This document shows, one piece after another, positions 8,280 through 15,589 of a stretch of DNA of 24,135 bases; the stretch's first letter is position 1; each line of letters begins with the position of its first letter. The translations under genes and the position numbers were made by a program. This stretch comes from Caryophanales bacterium UBA7581 (GTDB lineage Bacteria > Bacillota_I > Bacilli_A > RFN20 > CAG-826). Below the pieces are notes generated by a model. The model did no database searches. It had not been told where the DNA came from and saw only the letters and a program-made list of their open reading frames with translations. Where the stretch lies: positions 1 to 24,135 of the forward strand of contig DLKT01000041.1 in assembly GCA_002477825.1 (NCBI GenBank). The letters run 5' to 3'.

Positions 8280-9220
8280 AACAATTCATTGAAGCAAAAT
8301 ATAATTTACACGTAGAATCTATCATTAAATTAACCGTAAAAGCGTACAAAATTTATTGCGTAGAAGGTATTTATATTCTCAAATACCATGATAATCCTTC
8401 CGAAGCCATCATGTTTTCACGCTTAAATATGTTGAACCTTGATTTATTTTTAATTCCTATCCAATCTAAATACGATAACTACATTGAAAACTACGAGAAT
8501 TTGTATTTTTCCATCACACCTTTTATTCAAGATGAAGCACAACTTCATCAAGATATTCGTTTACACTTTTATGTTAAAGCTTTAGCGTATCTCCATCATT
8601 CTTCTTCCTATGAAGTCAAAGTTAGTGATGGCTTTTTCGATGAATCATTAAATTATTTAGAGCAACAAATTCAAACCGTAAAAAAAGAATTACAAAGTCG
8701 TATGGAAAGAGTAGAACGTAGTGATTATCATACGCCAAGCGATTGGTATTTCTTAATGAATTATGATCATTTTATGAAATCTCTTTTAGAAGCGGGTAGG
8801 CGCGTAGATAATCTTGAAGATGAGTGGAAGCGCTTAGGCGCTATTCGTTTATCTTTAACCTATCAAAATTTTGCCTATGAACATGTCATCGTTAAACATC
8901 AAAAAATCATTTCTTTAGATAAAATGGCGATAGCACCTTCTATTTATGATTTAAAATCACTTTTTGAAGTCGCTTATTCTTCAAGAATTGATATTGCTTC
9001 TTTAATGAAAGAATACTTTGCCATTCATCCTTTAGAAAATTATGAAAAAGAATGGCTTTTAGCCTTTCTTTTTATACCTAAAATAGAAAGAAAAGCGAAT
9101 GATATTGAAGATATTGAATCCATTTTCCAATCTTTAGCATATCTTCATACCGTTGAAGAATTTGCAACCTCCTTAATGAAAATGAATAAAGAAGCGCCAA
9201 AAGAAACGAAAGAAAACTAA
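8276..9220 (+). CDS. ysxE: YsxE-like spore coat protein (CotS/kinase-like fold)
   Basis: This 314-residue soluble protein is related to the CotS/YsxE family, spore coat proteins with a degraded aminoglycoside-phosphotransferase-like kinase fold. The N-terminal beta lobe pattern (YCVEGIYILKYHDNPSEA) resembles a kinase lobe with a Lys (ILKY). The helical C-lobe contains YQNFAYEHVIVKHQKIISLDKM, where a kinase would have HGD and a metal-binding Asp. The canonical HxD is not evident, so it is probably a pseudo-kinase. Its start codon overlaps the spoVID stop (ATGA), and in B. subtilis ysxE is likewise the gene after spoVID and is needed for coat encasement. A hairpin terminator follows (9268-9294). 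Confidence 0.75.
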   Translation: MKQFIEAKYNLHVESIIKLTVKAYKIYCVEGIYILKYHDNPSEAIMFSRLNMLNLDLFLIPIQSKYDNYIENYENLYFSITPFIQDEAQLHQDIRLHFYVKALAYLHHSSSYEVKVSDGFFDESLNYLEQQIQTVKKELQSRMERVERSDYHTPSDWYFLMNYDHFMKSLLEAGRRVDNLEDEWKRLGAIRLSLTYQNFAYEHVIVKHQKIISLDKMAIAPSIYDLKSLFEVAYSSRIDIASLMKEYFAIHPLENYEKEWLLAFLFIPKIERKANDIEDIESIFQSLAYLHTVEEFATSLMKMNKEAPKETKEN

Positions 9221-9246
9221 AAAAGCCAAGGCTTTGGACCTTGGCT
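9221..9246 (-). terminator. Terminator for the SPFH gene (minus strand)
   Basis: AGCCAAGG (9224-9231) and CCTTGGCT (9239-9246) form a perfect 8-bp stem. Read on the minus strand, the stem is followed by a run of T (complement of the A-run ending at 9224). There is no T-run on the plus side. Confidence 0.75.
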
Positions 9247-9267
9247 AAGTAACTCAGTACCTAAGAG

Positions 9268-9294
9268 AACCATGTTAATTTACATGGTTTTTTT
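9268..9294 (+). terminator. Terminator of the spoVID-ysxE operon
   Basis: AACCATGT (9268-9275) and ACATGGTT (9282-9289) form a perfect stem with loop TAATTT, followed by a seven-T run (9288-9294). The T-run overlaps the stop codon of the convergent SPFH gene (9293-9295). Confidence 0.88.
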
Positions 9295-10324
9295 ATAAAT
9301 TCTTTTTTTCTTGTTGAATATGGGCGTCTCTTGCTTCTTTATCGCAGCATAAGTCATCAGGATTATCTTCGGTAGCGTCCGTTCCAGAAGCGGTAACATC
9401 GCCTAAACCAGTCGATTCATTAAAGGCAACACTTTTACGAATCATCGTTGTCATATCGGTTGGAATAATAATTTTACTGGCTTTACCATCGGCTACTTTC
9501 GCCATAGCTTCAAAGCGCATTAATTCGATGACTTCTGGAGAAGGATGAGCTTCGGTAAGAATTCTTAAGGTTTCGGCTTCGGATTGTTTCTTTAATAATA
9601 AAGCCTTCGCTTCACCTTCAGCTCGAGCAATTTCGGCATCTCTTTGACCTTCAGCCTCTAAGATTCTTGCTTGTTTATCACCTTCCGCACGTTTAATAAC
9701 GGACTCTTGATGTGCTTCGGCAAGTAATACGGCTTCACGTTTTTCACGTTCTGCTTTCATTTGTTTTTCCATTGCGGATTGAATTTCTTTTGGAAGAATG
9801 ATGTTCTTTACTTCACAACGGGTGACTTTAATTCCCCATTTATCGGTGGCCTCATCTAAAATTTCGGTCATTTTGCCATTAATTATATCCCGTGAAGTTA
9901 AAGTATCATCTAATGTCATTGTACCAATAATATTTCTTAACGTCGTTGCGGATAAGTTATCTAAAGCATTAAGTGGATTTACCGCGCCATAAGTGAATGA
10001 CTTTGAATCAAAGACATAGAAATAAACGACGGAATCAATATTGATGGTGACGTTATCCTTCGTAATTACTGGTTGTGGCTTTGAATCAAGAACCGCTTCT
10101 TTTAAAATAACTTTGTTAGAAACTCTTTCAAAGAAAGGAATTAAAAAGTGAATACCTGCGGTCCAAGTATGACGATATTTACCTAAAAATTCTACAATGT
10201 ATTCTTCGGCTTGTGAGACAATACGGATGCTAGATAAGCAGATGATGAGAACAAGTCCGCCGAGAACAATTCCCACAATGGCACCTGCACTTAATGAACT
10301 AGCTAAAATCAATGTTTGTATCAT
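9293..10324 (-). CDS. SPFH / stomatin-like (slipin) membrane scaffold protein
   Basis: This 343-residue protein has an N-terminal hydrophobic anchor (about 12-33, GAIVGIVLGGLVLIICL). An SPFH/band-7 domain follows (about 35-190; typical stretches are AGIHFLIPFFERV and ITKDNVTINIDSVVYFYV). A long Ala/Glu/Lys/Arg-rich coiled coil (about 185-255) includes repeated RAEG and EAEG units. Such proteins form oligomeric rings or microdomains at the cytoplasmic membrane and often stabilise proteases or other membrane proteins. The usual NfeD partner gene is not adjacent. The C-terminal tail past residue 300 is hydrophilic, with an adjacent Cys pair in DDLCCDKEARD, and I do not recognise it. The start is set by GGGAGGT about 8 nt upstream on the minus strand. 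It has no counterpart between ysxE and valS in Bacillus. Confidence 0.92.
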   Translation of the reverse strand: MIQTLILASSLSAGAIVGIVLGGLVLIICLSSIRIVSQAEEYIVEFLGKYRHTWTAGIHFLIPFFERVSNKVILKEAVLDSKPQPVITKDNVTINIDSVVYFYVFDSKSFTYGAVNPLNALDNLSATTLRNIIGTMTLDDTLTSRDIINGKMTEILDEATDKWGIKVTRCEVKNIILPKEIQSAMEKQMKAEREKREAVLLAEAHQESVIKRAEGDKQARILEAEGQRDAEIARAEGEAKALLLKKQSEAETLRILTEAHPSPEVIELMRFEAMAKVADGKASKIIIPTDMTTMIRKSVAFNESTGLGDVTASGTDATEDNPDDLCCDKEARDAHIQQEKKNL

Positions 10325-10460
10325 AGTTTTGTACCTCCCTTAATACAATTTTATTTTAACATAAAATAAATAAATATTTTATATGTATAAAATAATATTT
10401 CTATATAAAAAAAGAAATTACTTAATTTTACATCTTTATTTCTAACTTTTTAGCCTATTT

Positions 10461-10500
10461 ACTTATCTTGATTTTAACGTCTAAATGTTATAAGATAAGT
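10461..10500 (+). promoter_or_regulatory. Promoter inside a 9-bp perfect inverted repeat (possible operator)
   Basis: ACTTATCTT (10461-10469) and AAGATAAGT (10492-10500) are exact inverted copies 22 bp apart. Between and across them lie a -35-like TTGATT (10468-10473) and an extended -10, TGT then TATAAG (10486-10494). A repressor or transcript hairpin acting here would control the downstream 440-residue protein gene. The rest of the 10325-10540 gap is A+T-rich; it must hold the divergent SPFH promoter, but I cannot pick one convincing -35/-10 pair there. Confidence 0.5.
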
Positions 10501-10540
10501 CCGAAGTAAGATCAAGAAAAACACGAGTAGGTGATGAAAA

Positions 10541-11863
10541 GTGGAACAAAAAACGCTTAAACAAATCCATATTATTCCTTTTGATTTAGGATGTGTTTTT
10601 TTCGATTGCCTCAGTTTGGATAATAGTAAGAATCTATGTTTTGCTGAAGAATTCCTTCAAAAATTAGAAAAAGAAGGTAAAAAGTTAAAGATTATTGTTA
10701 CTCATAATATTCATCTCAAAAGGCTAGGTAAAACGATTACTGGCGTTAAATATAAAGATAGCAGTATTGCTGAACAAGCAATTGGTATTGTACAACTATT
10801 GCCCAATTTAAAGTGCTACCTGCTTGCCAATGGTATCGGTATTTTCATTCTCACAGATTTTGATGGAAGTGGCTTAAAAAATGTTGATCCGCAACTTTTT
10901 CAATACGACATTGCCTTGGTGGCAAAATATCAAAAAAAGACATCGCAATTAATACTTTTAAATCATTTTGATGACACGATTACTTTTGCTAAAGAAAAAA
11001 GTGTCATGCTACTTTTTAGAGAGTTGTGTTGGAAAATCGTTGAATATGGCGTGAAAAAAAGAAAAATACGTCATGTAAGAAAATATTCTGCTTCAAAGGC
11101 CTATAAAGCTGAAGGATTATCTTATGTATTAACAGTGTATTTAATTGAAAAAAATCAACTTACAACGAATGAACTCAATCATTTAATGCTCGCAAATATT
11201 TTTAAAAAAGTTACCGATCCAAAAGAATGGGAAAATATCCATCAAACGATTTTGAATGTTGAATGTAAAGATAATCCTATAAGTTTAAAAATAGGAAAGA
11301 GAAATACATACTATTCGTGGTCTGCGGTAGCGGTTGAAACGGAACGCGCTATCAATTCTTTTGAAGATATAAGAAACGATGAAATTATTTCAACCGTTTT
11401 AAAAGCTGAAATCTATGTTCAATCCCGTTGGTTTATCGCGGATAATTCAATGGACAATGTGAATAAAAGTTCAACGTATACCATGGAAAATTTGCAAAGA
11501 GTTGCTAGCTTAATTGAATTTTCTGAAGCTGAATTAGAAAATGAAATCAGTGCAAACATGGATACGACTTATAAGCAAATTTTAGCCAATGTTATCGTCA
11601 CTTCAGAAGTTCGTGAATTATATAAATCCGCTTTTAACCAAATCAATACGCAAAAGAAGATTAAAGAAGCGCATGAGTTGGATAAAAAAAGAAAAAATAA
11701 ATTGATTGTTGATTTGCTTTTAGCGGTTTTTTCAGCTTCATCTTTATATAAAACAGTTAATGATTTAATTTCTAATCAATTTAGCCTAGAAAATTTGTTC
11801 CTTTTTTTAGGTATGCTTGTGATCGCTATTGGAACAATTCTATTTAACTATAAAAATAGATAG
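10541..11863 (+). CDS. Unrecognised protein with two C-terminal membrane helices
   Basis: I do not recognise this 440-residue protein. The first about 390 residues are soluble, mixed alpha/beta at the start (IIPFDLGCVFFDCL; ANGIGIFILTDFDGSG) and strongly helical from about 290 to 395. The C-terminus has two hydrophobic segments, about 394-412 (IVDLLLAVFSASSLY) and 419-437 (NLFLFLGMLVIAIGTILF), ending in YKNR. A long helical stalk then a hairpin of two membrane helices recalls CorA-like topology, but no GMN pore motif is present. The N-terminal portion loosely resembles RMD1/DUF155 proteins in layout only. The start is GTG at 10541, behind AGGTGA (10529-10534, 6-nt spacing); an ATG at 10534 is out of frame. 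The cysteine hydrolase gene begins 11 nt downstream, so the two should share an mRNA. Base use resembles the neighbours, giving no sign of recent transfer. Confidence 0.8.
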   Translation: MEQKTLKQIHIIPFDLGCVFFDCLSLDNSKNLCFAEEFLQKLEKEGKKLKIIVTHNIHLKRLGKTITGVKYKDSSIAEQAIGIVQLLPNLKCYLLANGIGIFILTDFDGSGLKNVDPQLFQYDIALVAKYQKKTSQLILLNHFDDTITFAKEKSVMLLFRELCWKIVEYGVKKRKIRHVRKYSASKAYKAEGLSYVLTVYLIEKNQLTTNELNHLMLANIFKKVTDPKEWENIHQTILNVECKDNPISLKIGKRNTYYSWSAVAVETERAINSFEDIRNDEIISTVLKAEIYVQSRWFIADNSMDNVNKSSTYTMENLQRVASLIEFSEAELENEISANMDTTYKQILANVIVTSEVRELYKSAFNQINTQKKIKEAHELDKKRKNKLIVDLLLAVFSASSLYKTVNDLISNQFSLENLFLFLGMLVIAIGTILFNYKNR

Positions 11864-11874
11864 GAGACATTAAA

Positions 11875-12429
11875 ATGAAAAATATTTTGATTGTAGTCGA
11901 TGCTCAAAATGGTTTCAATCGCCATGAAGAAAATCATTCTGAAGCCGATAAAATTGTTAAATTAACACAAAGTGGTCTATTTGACTTCATTATTGCCACT
12001 CGTTTTTTAAACAAAGAAGGAAGCCCTTATACAAAGTTTCTTGATTGGCATCAACTTCAAACATCTCCTGAGATTGATTTAATTAAAGGAATCCATGCGG
12101 ATCTTGTCGTTGATAAAGAAATTTATACATGTGTAAATGAAAACTTCTTGGCAACATTAAAAGCGCATAATGAAGGAAAAATGCCACATCACGTTTTTAT
12201 TTGTGGCATTGATACGGACTGCTGCGTTTTAAAAATTGCCACCGATTTATTTGAAAAGGGAATTATGCCGATTACTTTAACGCATTATTGCTTTTCAAAT
12301 GGCGGAATGAAATCTCATCTAGCCGGAATTGAAGTTATGAAGCGTCTTATTGGTGCAAAATGCTTAGTTGATAAGGAAATTACCAATAAAGAAGATGTTG
12401 AAAAAATAGTAAAAGAAAGAAATTATTAA
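11875..12429 (+). CDS. Isochorismatase-family cysteine hydrolase
   Basis: This 184-residue alpha/beta hydrolase has the family's Asp-Lys-Cys triad. Asp9 is in ILIVVDAQNGF, Lys81 in VVDKEIYTCV, and the nucleophile Cys117 in GIDTDCCVLKIA. The Cys116-Cys117 doublet leaves a small doubt about which acts, but the TDxCV pattern points to 117. The family includes nicotinamidases, isochorismatases and N-carbamoyl amidohydrolases. The TRDWH-type metal-binding segment of nicotinamidases is replaced by ATRFLNKEG, so NAD salvage is not assured and the substrate is unknown. It sits 11 nt behind the unrecognised membrane protein, with GGAGA just before the ATG. A following A/T-only stem-loop (about 12483-12503) is a weak terminator candidate. 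Confidence 0.88.
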   Translation: MKNILIVVDAQNGFNRHEENHSEADKIVKLTQSGLFDFIIATRFLNKEGSPYTKFLDWHQLQTSPEIDLIKGIHADLVVDKEIYTCVNENFLATLKAHNEGKMPHHVFICGIDTDCCVLKIATDLFEKGIMPITLTHYCFSNGGMKSHLAGIEVMKRLIGAKCLVDKEITNKEDVEKIVKERNY

Positions 12430-12511
12430 ATGAATTTCAAAAAAAAAAGATACGTTTTCGCTATATAATTATTGAAACCACGAAAAAAGCCTTTTCCTTT
12501 TTTTGTTTTTT

Positions 12512-12520
12512 TGTTACAAT
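12512..12520 (+). promoter_or_regulatory. Extended -10 promoter of the valS T-box transcript
   Basis: TGTTACAAT (12512-12520) is an extended -10 (TGn plus TACAAT). The upstream -35 region is pyrimidine-rich and poor in match. The start would be near 12526, just before the first T-box helix. An additional TATAAT at 12464-12469 has no -35. Confidence 0.6.
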
Positions 12521-12523
12521 GTA

Positions 12524-12727
12524 GACGCGTTGAACAAGAGGAGTACGAAATATCTTTTGTTTAGAGACTCTAGGGTTGGTGAAACTAGAGAGAAGATATG
12601 AGGAAGGTCGCTTGGGAGCTTTGGCGAAAAGCCCGTAAACTTGCGTAAAAAGTAAAGTGTTTAGCTCATGAGCTAAAAACAAAGGTGGTACCGCGCTTAT
12701 TAGCGTCCTTTGACGGACGTTTTTTTT
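12524..12727 (+). promoter_or_regulatory. Valine T-box riboswitch controlling valS
   Basis: This leader senses uncharged tRNA-Val and switches between antiterminator and terminator. In stem I, CAAG (12535-12538) pairs with CTTG (12611-12614), ATATCTT (12550-12556) with AAGATAT (12593-12599), and CTCTAG (12568-12573) with CTAGAG (12585-12590). The specifier loop holds AGTA (12542-12545) on one side and the valine codon GTC (12607-12609) on the other. The T-box sequence AGGTGGTACCGCG is at 12683-12695. The terminator stem AGCGTCC (12702-12708) pairs with GGACGTT (12715-12721) and runs into T (to 12727). The GTC specifier agrees with the downstream gene being valS. Confidence 0.95.
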
Positions 12728-12746
12728 ATTTTTTGGAGGTAAATTT

Positions 12747-15350
12747 ATGGCACTTGATAAACATTACGACCATGAAAAAGTAGAACAAGGAAAGTATGAT
12801 TTTTGGAAAGAGAAAGGCTATTTTAAAGCAGGTGGCGATCAAAACGCCCCGAAATTCTCTATGGTAATTCCCCCACCTAATGTTACGGGAAAATTACATA
12901 TTGGACACGCTTTTAATACAACCATTCAAGATATTTTAGCGCGTTATAAGAAAGCATGTGGCTACGATGTCTTATGGCTTCCTGGTATGGATCATGCCGG
13001 TATTGCAACGCAAGCTAAAGTAGACGCTCGTTTAAGAGAACAAGGCATTTCTCGTTATGATTTAGGAAGAGAAGGTTTCTTAAAAGAAGCGTGGAAATGG
13101 AAAAAAGAATATGCAGAATCCATCCATGAACAATGGAAAACCATGGGTTTAATGCTTGATTATTCCAAAGAACGTTTTACCTTAGATGAAGGATTATCGA
13201 AAGCCGTAAAACACGTTTTCGTAACCTTATATAATAAAGGCTTAATTTACCAAGGTGAAAGAATTATTAACTGGGACCCTGTCCAAATGACCGCTTTAAG
13301 TAATATTGAAGTCATTCATAAAGACGATCCCGGACAATTCTATTATTTTAAATATTGGTTAGAAGATAAATCACGTTATTTAGAAGTGGCAACCACACGT
13401 CCAGAAACGATGTTTGGTGACGTTTGCGTAGTGGTAAACCCTAAAGATGAACGCTATAAAGATGTGGTAGGTAAAAAGGTCATTAACCCCGCTAACGGGG
13501 ATTTATTACCGATTATTACCGATGAATATGTCGATGTTGAATTCGGAACAGGTGCTATGAAATGTACACCAGCTCATGACCCGAACGACTTTATTATTGG
13601 TGAAAAATATGGCTTTCCACACCCCATCGTCATGAACCAAAATGCAACGATGAATGAAAATGCGGGTATTTATAATGGTTTAGATCGCTTTGAATGCCGT
13701 AAACAACTCGTAGAAGCTATTGAAAAACAAGGCGATTTAATTCGTATTGAAAATATGATTCACTCCGTCGGTCACTCCGAAAGAAGTGATGCCGTGGTAG
13801 AACCTTATTTATCCAAACAATGGTTTATTAAAATGCGCCCATTAGCGGAACAAGCGTTAAAGAACCAAGAAAGTGATGATAAAGTTCATTTCTATCCCGA
13901 ACGTTTTGAAAAAGTCTTTACCAGTTGGATGGAAAAAGCCGAAGACTGGTGTATTTCTCGTCAATTATGGTGGGGTCACCGCATTCCTGCTTACTATCAT
14001 AAAGTAACTGGAGAAGTGGTAGTGACTGAAAATCCACCTAAAGATATCGAAAACTATGTCCAAGATGAAGACGTATTAGATACCTGGTTTAGTAGTGCAT
14101 TATGGCCATTTTCAACCTTAGGTTGGCCGAATGAAACTGAAGATTTCAAACGTTATTTCCCCATCGATGTCATGGTAACCGCCTACGATATTATTTTCTT
14201 CTGGGTCAGCCGTATGATTTTCCAATCGTTAGAATTTACCCATAGATCACCTTTCCATGATTGCTTAATTCATGGTTTAATTCGTGACCCTGAAGGAAGA
14301 AAAATGTCTAAATCCTTAGGAAATGGCGTTGATCCTATTAAAGTCATTCATGACTATGGTGCTGATGCTTTACGTTATTTCATTACTACAAATTCGACCC
14401 CAGGTTTAGATTCACGTTATAGCGATGAAAAGTTACAAGCCGCGCAAAACTATCTCAACAAAATTTGGAATGCCGCACGTTATATCTTCATGAATTTACC
14501 TGAAGATTTTAAAGAAGAACCGATTGACTTTAGTAAATGCAATGCTTTAGATCGTTTTATTTTAAGTGAATTAGAAACCACGATTAGCAATGTTAAAATG
14601 AACATGGATAAGTACGAATTAGCGAATGCTTCTACGCACTTATATAACTTCGTCTACGATGATTTCTGTTCTTGGTATATCGAAATGTCTAAAGTAACTT
14701 TACAAGGCGATAATGAAGAAGCGAAGCATATGACACATTTAGTGCTTCATAAGTGTTTAAAATCCATTTTAATGATGATTTATCCTTATACGCCATTCTT
14801 TGCTGAAGAAATTTATCAAAATCTTCCTGGCCACTTAGAAAGCATTATGTTAGCGGCTTATCCTGAAGTAGAAGAACAATATATGGATAAGAAAGCGCAA
14901 GAAGAAATCTCCATTTTAATTAAAATGATTCAAGATATTCGTTCTTATAAAGTTGAACATGATTTAGCGCCCAATGCGCCAATTACATTATGTATCAATG
15001 ACCAACATCATGGCTTTGACGCTTATCGTCCTTACTTAGAACGCTTTACCTTTGCGAAAGAAATTCATTTTAATGAAGCAGTAAAAGAAAATAAAAATGC
15101 GACTCTCTTCGTTTATCATAACGTTGAGATGAGCGTGCAAGATGATACCAATCCAGAAGAACTTAAAAAGAAATTACAATTAGAACTCGCACGTTTAGAA
15201 AGCGAAATCGCGCGTGGTGAAAAGATGTTATCGAATCCTGGATTCATTCAAAAAGCACCTAAAGAAAAAATTGCATTAGAACAAGAAAAATTAAAGAAAA
15301 ACCAAGATCAATACACGACATTAAAAGCAAAATTAGCTGCTTTTCATTAG
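12747..15350 (+). CDS. valS: Valyl-tRNA synthetase
   Basis: ValRS charges tRNA-Val and hydrolyses mischarged Thr-tRNA in its CP1 editing domain. The 867-residue length is in the normal range. The class I signatures are HIGH at 51-54 (PPNVTGKLHIGHAF) and KMSKS at 519-523 (GRKMSKSLGN). The CP1 insertion lies at about 200-350 (TTRPETMFGD, GTGAMKCTPAHDPND), the anticodon-binding helical domain at about 590-740, and the C-terminal ValRS coiled-coil arm at about 800-867 (rich in Lys/Glu/Leu). It is expressed from the T-box leader; its RBS TGGAGGT follows the terminator T-run. In Bacillus folC is next; here a small peptide gene follows. Confidence 0.98.
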   Translation: MALDKHYDHEKVEQGKYDFWKEKGYFKAGGDQNAPKFSMVIPPPNVTGKLHIGHAFNTTIQDILARYKKACGYDVLWLPGMDHAGIATQAKVDARLREQGISRYDLGREGFLKEAWKWKKEYAESIHEQWKTMGLMLDYSKERFTLDEGLSKAVKHVFVTLYNKGLIYQGERIINWDPVQMTALSNIEVIHKDDPGQFYYFKYWLEDKSRYLEVATTRPETMFGDVCVVVNPKDERYKDVVGKKVINPANGDLLPIITDEYVDVEFGTGAMKCTPAHDPNDFIIGEKYGFPHPIVMNQNATMNENAGIYNGLDRFECRKQLVEAIEKQGDLIRIENMIHSVGHSERSDAVVEPYLSKQWFIKMRPLAEQALKNQESDDKVHFYPERFEKVFTSWMEKAEDWCISRQLWWGHRIPAYYHKVTGEVVVTENPPKDIENYVQDEDVLDTWFSSALWPFSTLGWPNETEDFKRYFPIDVMVTAYDIIFFWVSRMIFQSLEFTHRSPFHDCLIHGLIRDPEGRKMSKSLGNGVDPIKVIHDYGADALRYFITTNSTPGLDSRYSDEKLQAAQNYLNKIWNAARYIFMNLPEDFKEEPIDFSKCNALDRFILSELETTISNVKMNMDKYELANASTHLYNFVYDDFCSWYIEMSKVTLQGDNEEAKHMTHLVLHKCLKSILMMIYPYTPFFAEEIYQNLPGHLESIMLAAYPEVEEQYMDKKAQEEISILIKMIQDIRSYKVEHDLAPNAPITLCINDQHHGFDAYRPYLERFTFAKEIHFNEAVKENKNATLFVYHNVEMSVQDDTNPEELKKKLQLELARLESEIARGEKMLSNPGFIQKAPKEKIALEQEKLKKNQDQYTTLKAKLAAFH

Positions 15351-15365
15351 GAAAAATGAAAATTG

Positions 15366-15394
15366 CCTCCTATAAATATATAGGAGGTTTTTTT
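15366..15394 (+). promoter_or_regulatory. Terminator-like hairpin containing the peptide gene's ribosome binding site
   Basis: CCTCCTATA (15366-15374) and TATAGGAGG (15379-15387) form a perfect 9-bp stem with loop AATA. Seven T follow (15388-15394), then ATG at 15395. The Shine-Dalgarno AGGAGG (15382-15387) is in the 3' arm. It can end valS transcripts and, in read-through RNA, cover the peptide's RBS. The arrangement and 7-nt spacing match 7465-7502. Confidence 0.8.
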
Positions 15395-15589
15395 ATGAGA
15401 GAATTACAACAAAAAGAAATGGCCATGTTAAATGGCGGTGAAGTGCTCACATTAAGTGCAGTACTTACTGTTCTTGTCGTCGCCATTATTGCGGTCGTTT
15501 GCTACCGCTTATTTATGTCAGGTGAAGGTTCTGTATCTCTTCCCGGCGGTTACAAATTCACTTGGGAATCATGCGTATTCAAGATTTAG
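15395..15589 (+). CDS. Small double-glycine-leader peptide (bacteriocin- or pheromone-like)
   Basis: This 64-residue peptide has the leader MRELQQKEMAMLNGG. Counting back from the cleavage point, it has Leu at -12, Glu at -8, Met at -7, Leu at -4 and Gly-Gly at -2/-1. That matches the class II bacteriocin and peptide-pheromone leader pattern read by C39-peptidase ABC transporters. The predicted mature part of 49 residues has one strong hydrophobic helix (about 17-36, ending VVCYRLF), then a Gly/Ser-rich tail with a second Cys in WESCVFKI. The start at 15395 is preferred over an in-frame ATG at 15356: AGGAGG lies 7 nt before it, and the upstream start would bring the hairpin into the coding region. 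It overlaps radC by 19 nt. No transporter, immunity protein or modifying enzyme is visible in the window. An alternative is a small membrane protein with a chance GG. Confidence 0.65.
   Translation: MRELQQKEMAMLNGGEVLTLSAVLTVLVVAIIAVVCYRLFMSGEGSVSLPGGYKFTWESCVFKI

Noticed and set aside
10541..11863. CorA-type magnesium channel for the 440-residue protein
   Set aside because: The topology is similar, but the GMN signature after the first membrane helix is missing and the N-terminal region shows no CorA features that I can recognise.
12430..12510. Possible promoter TATAAT at 12464-12469 and A/T stem at 12483-12503
   Set aside because: There is no -35 partner, and the stem contains almost only A-T pairs. 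I mention it under the hydrolase as a weak terminator candidate but do not list it.
15356..15394. Longer start for the small peptide (ATG at 15356, adding 13 residues)
   Set aside because: It has no RBS, and the added part would be encoded by the hairpin arms. The ATG at 15395 has AGGAGG at ideal spacing and yields the exact double-glycine leader pattern.
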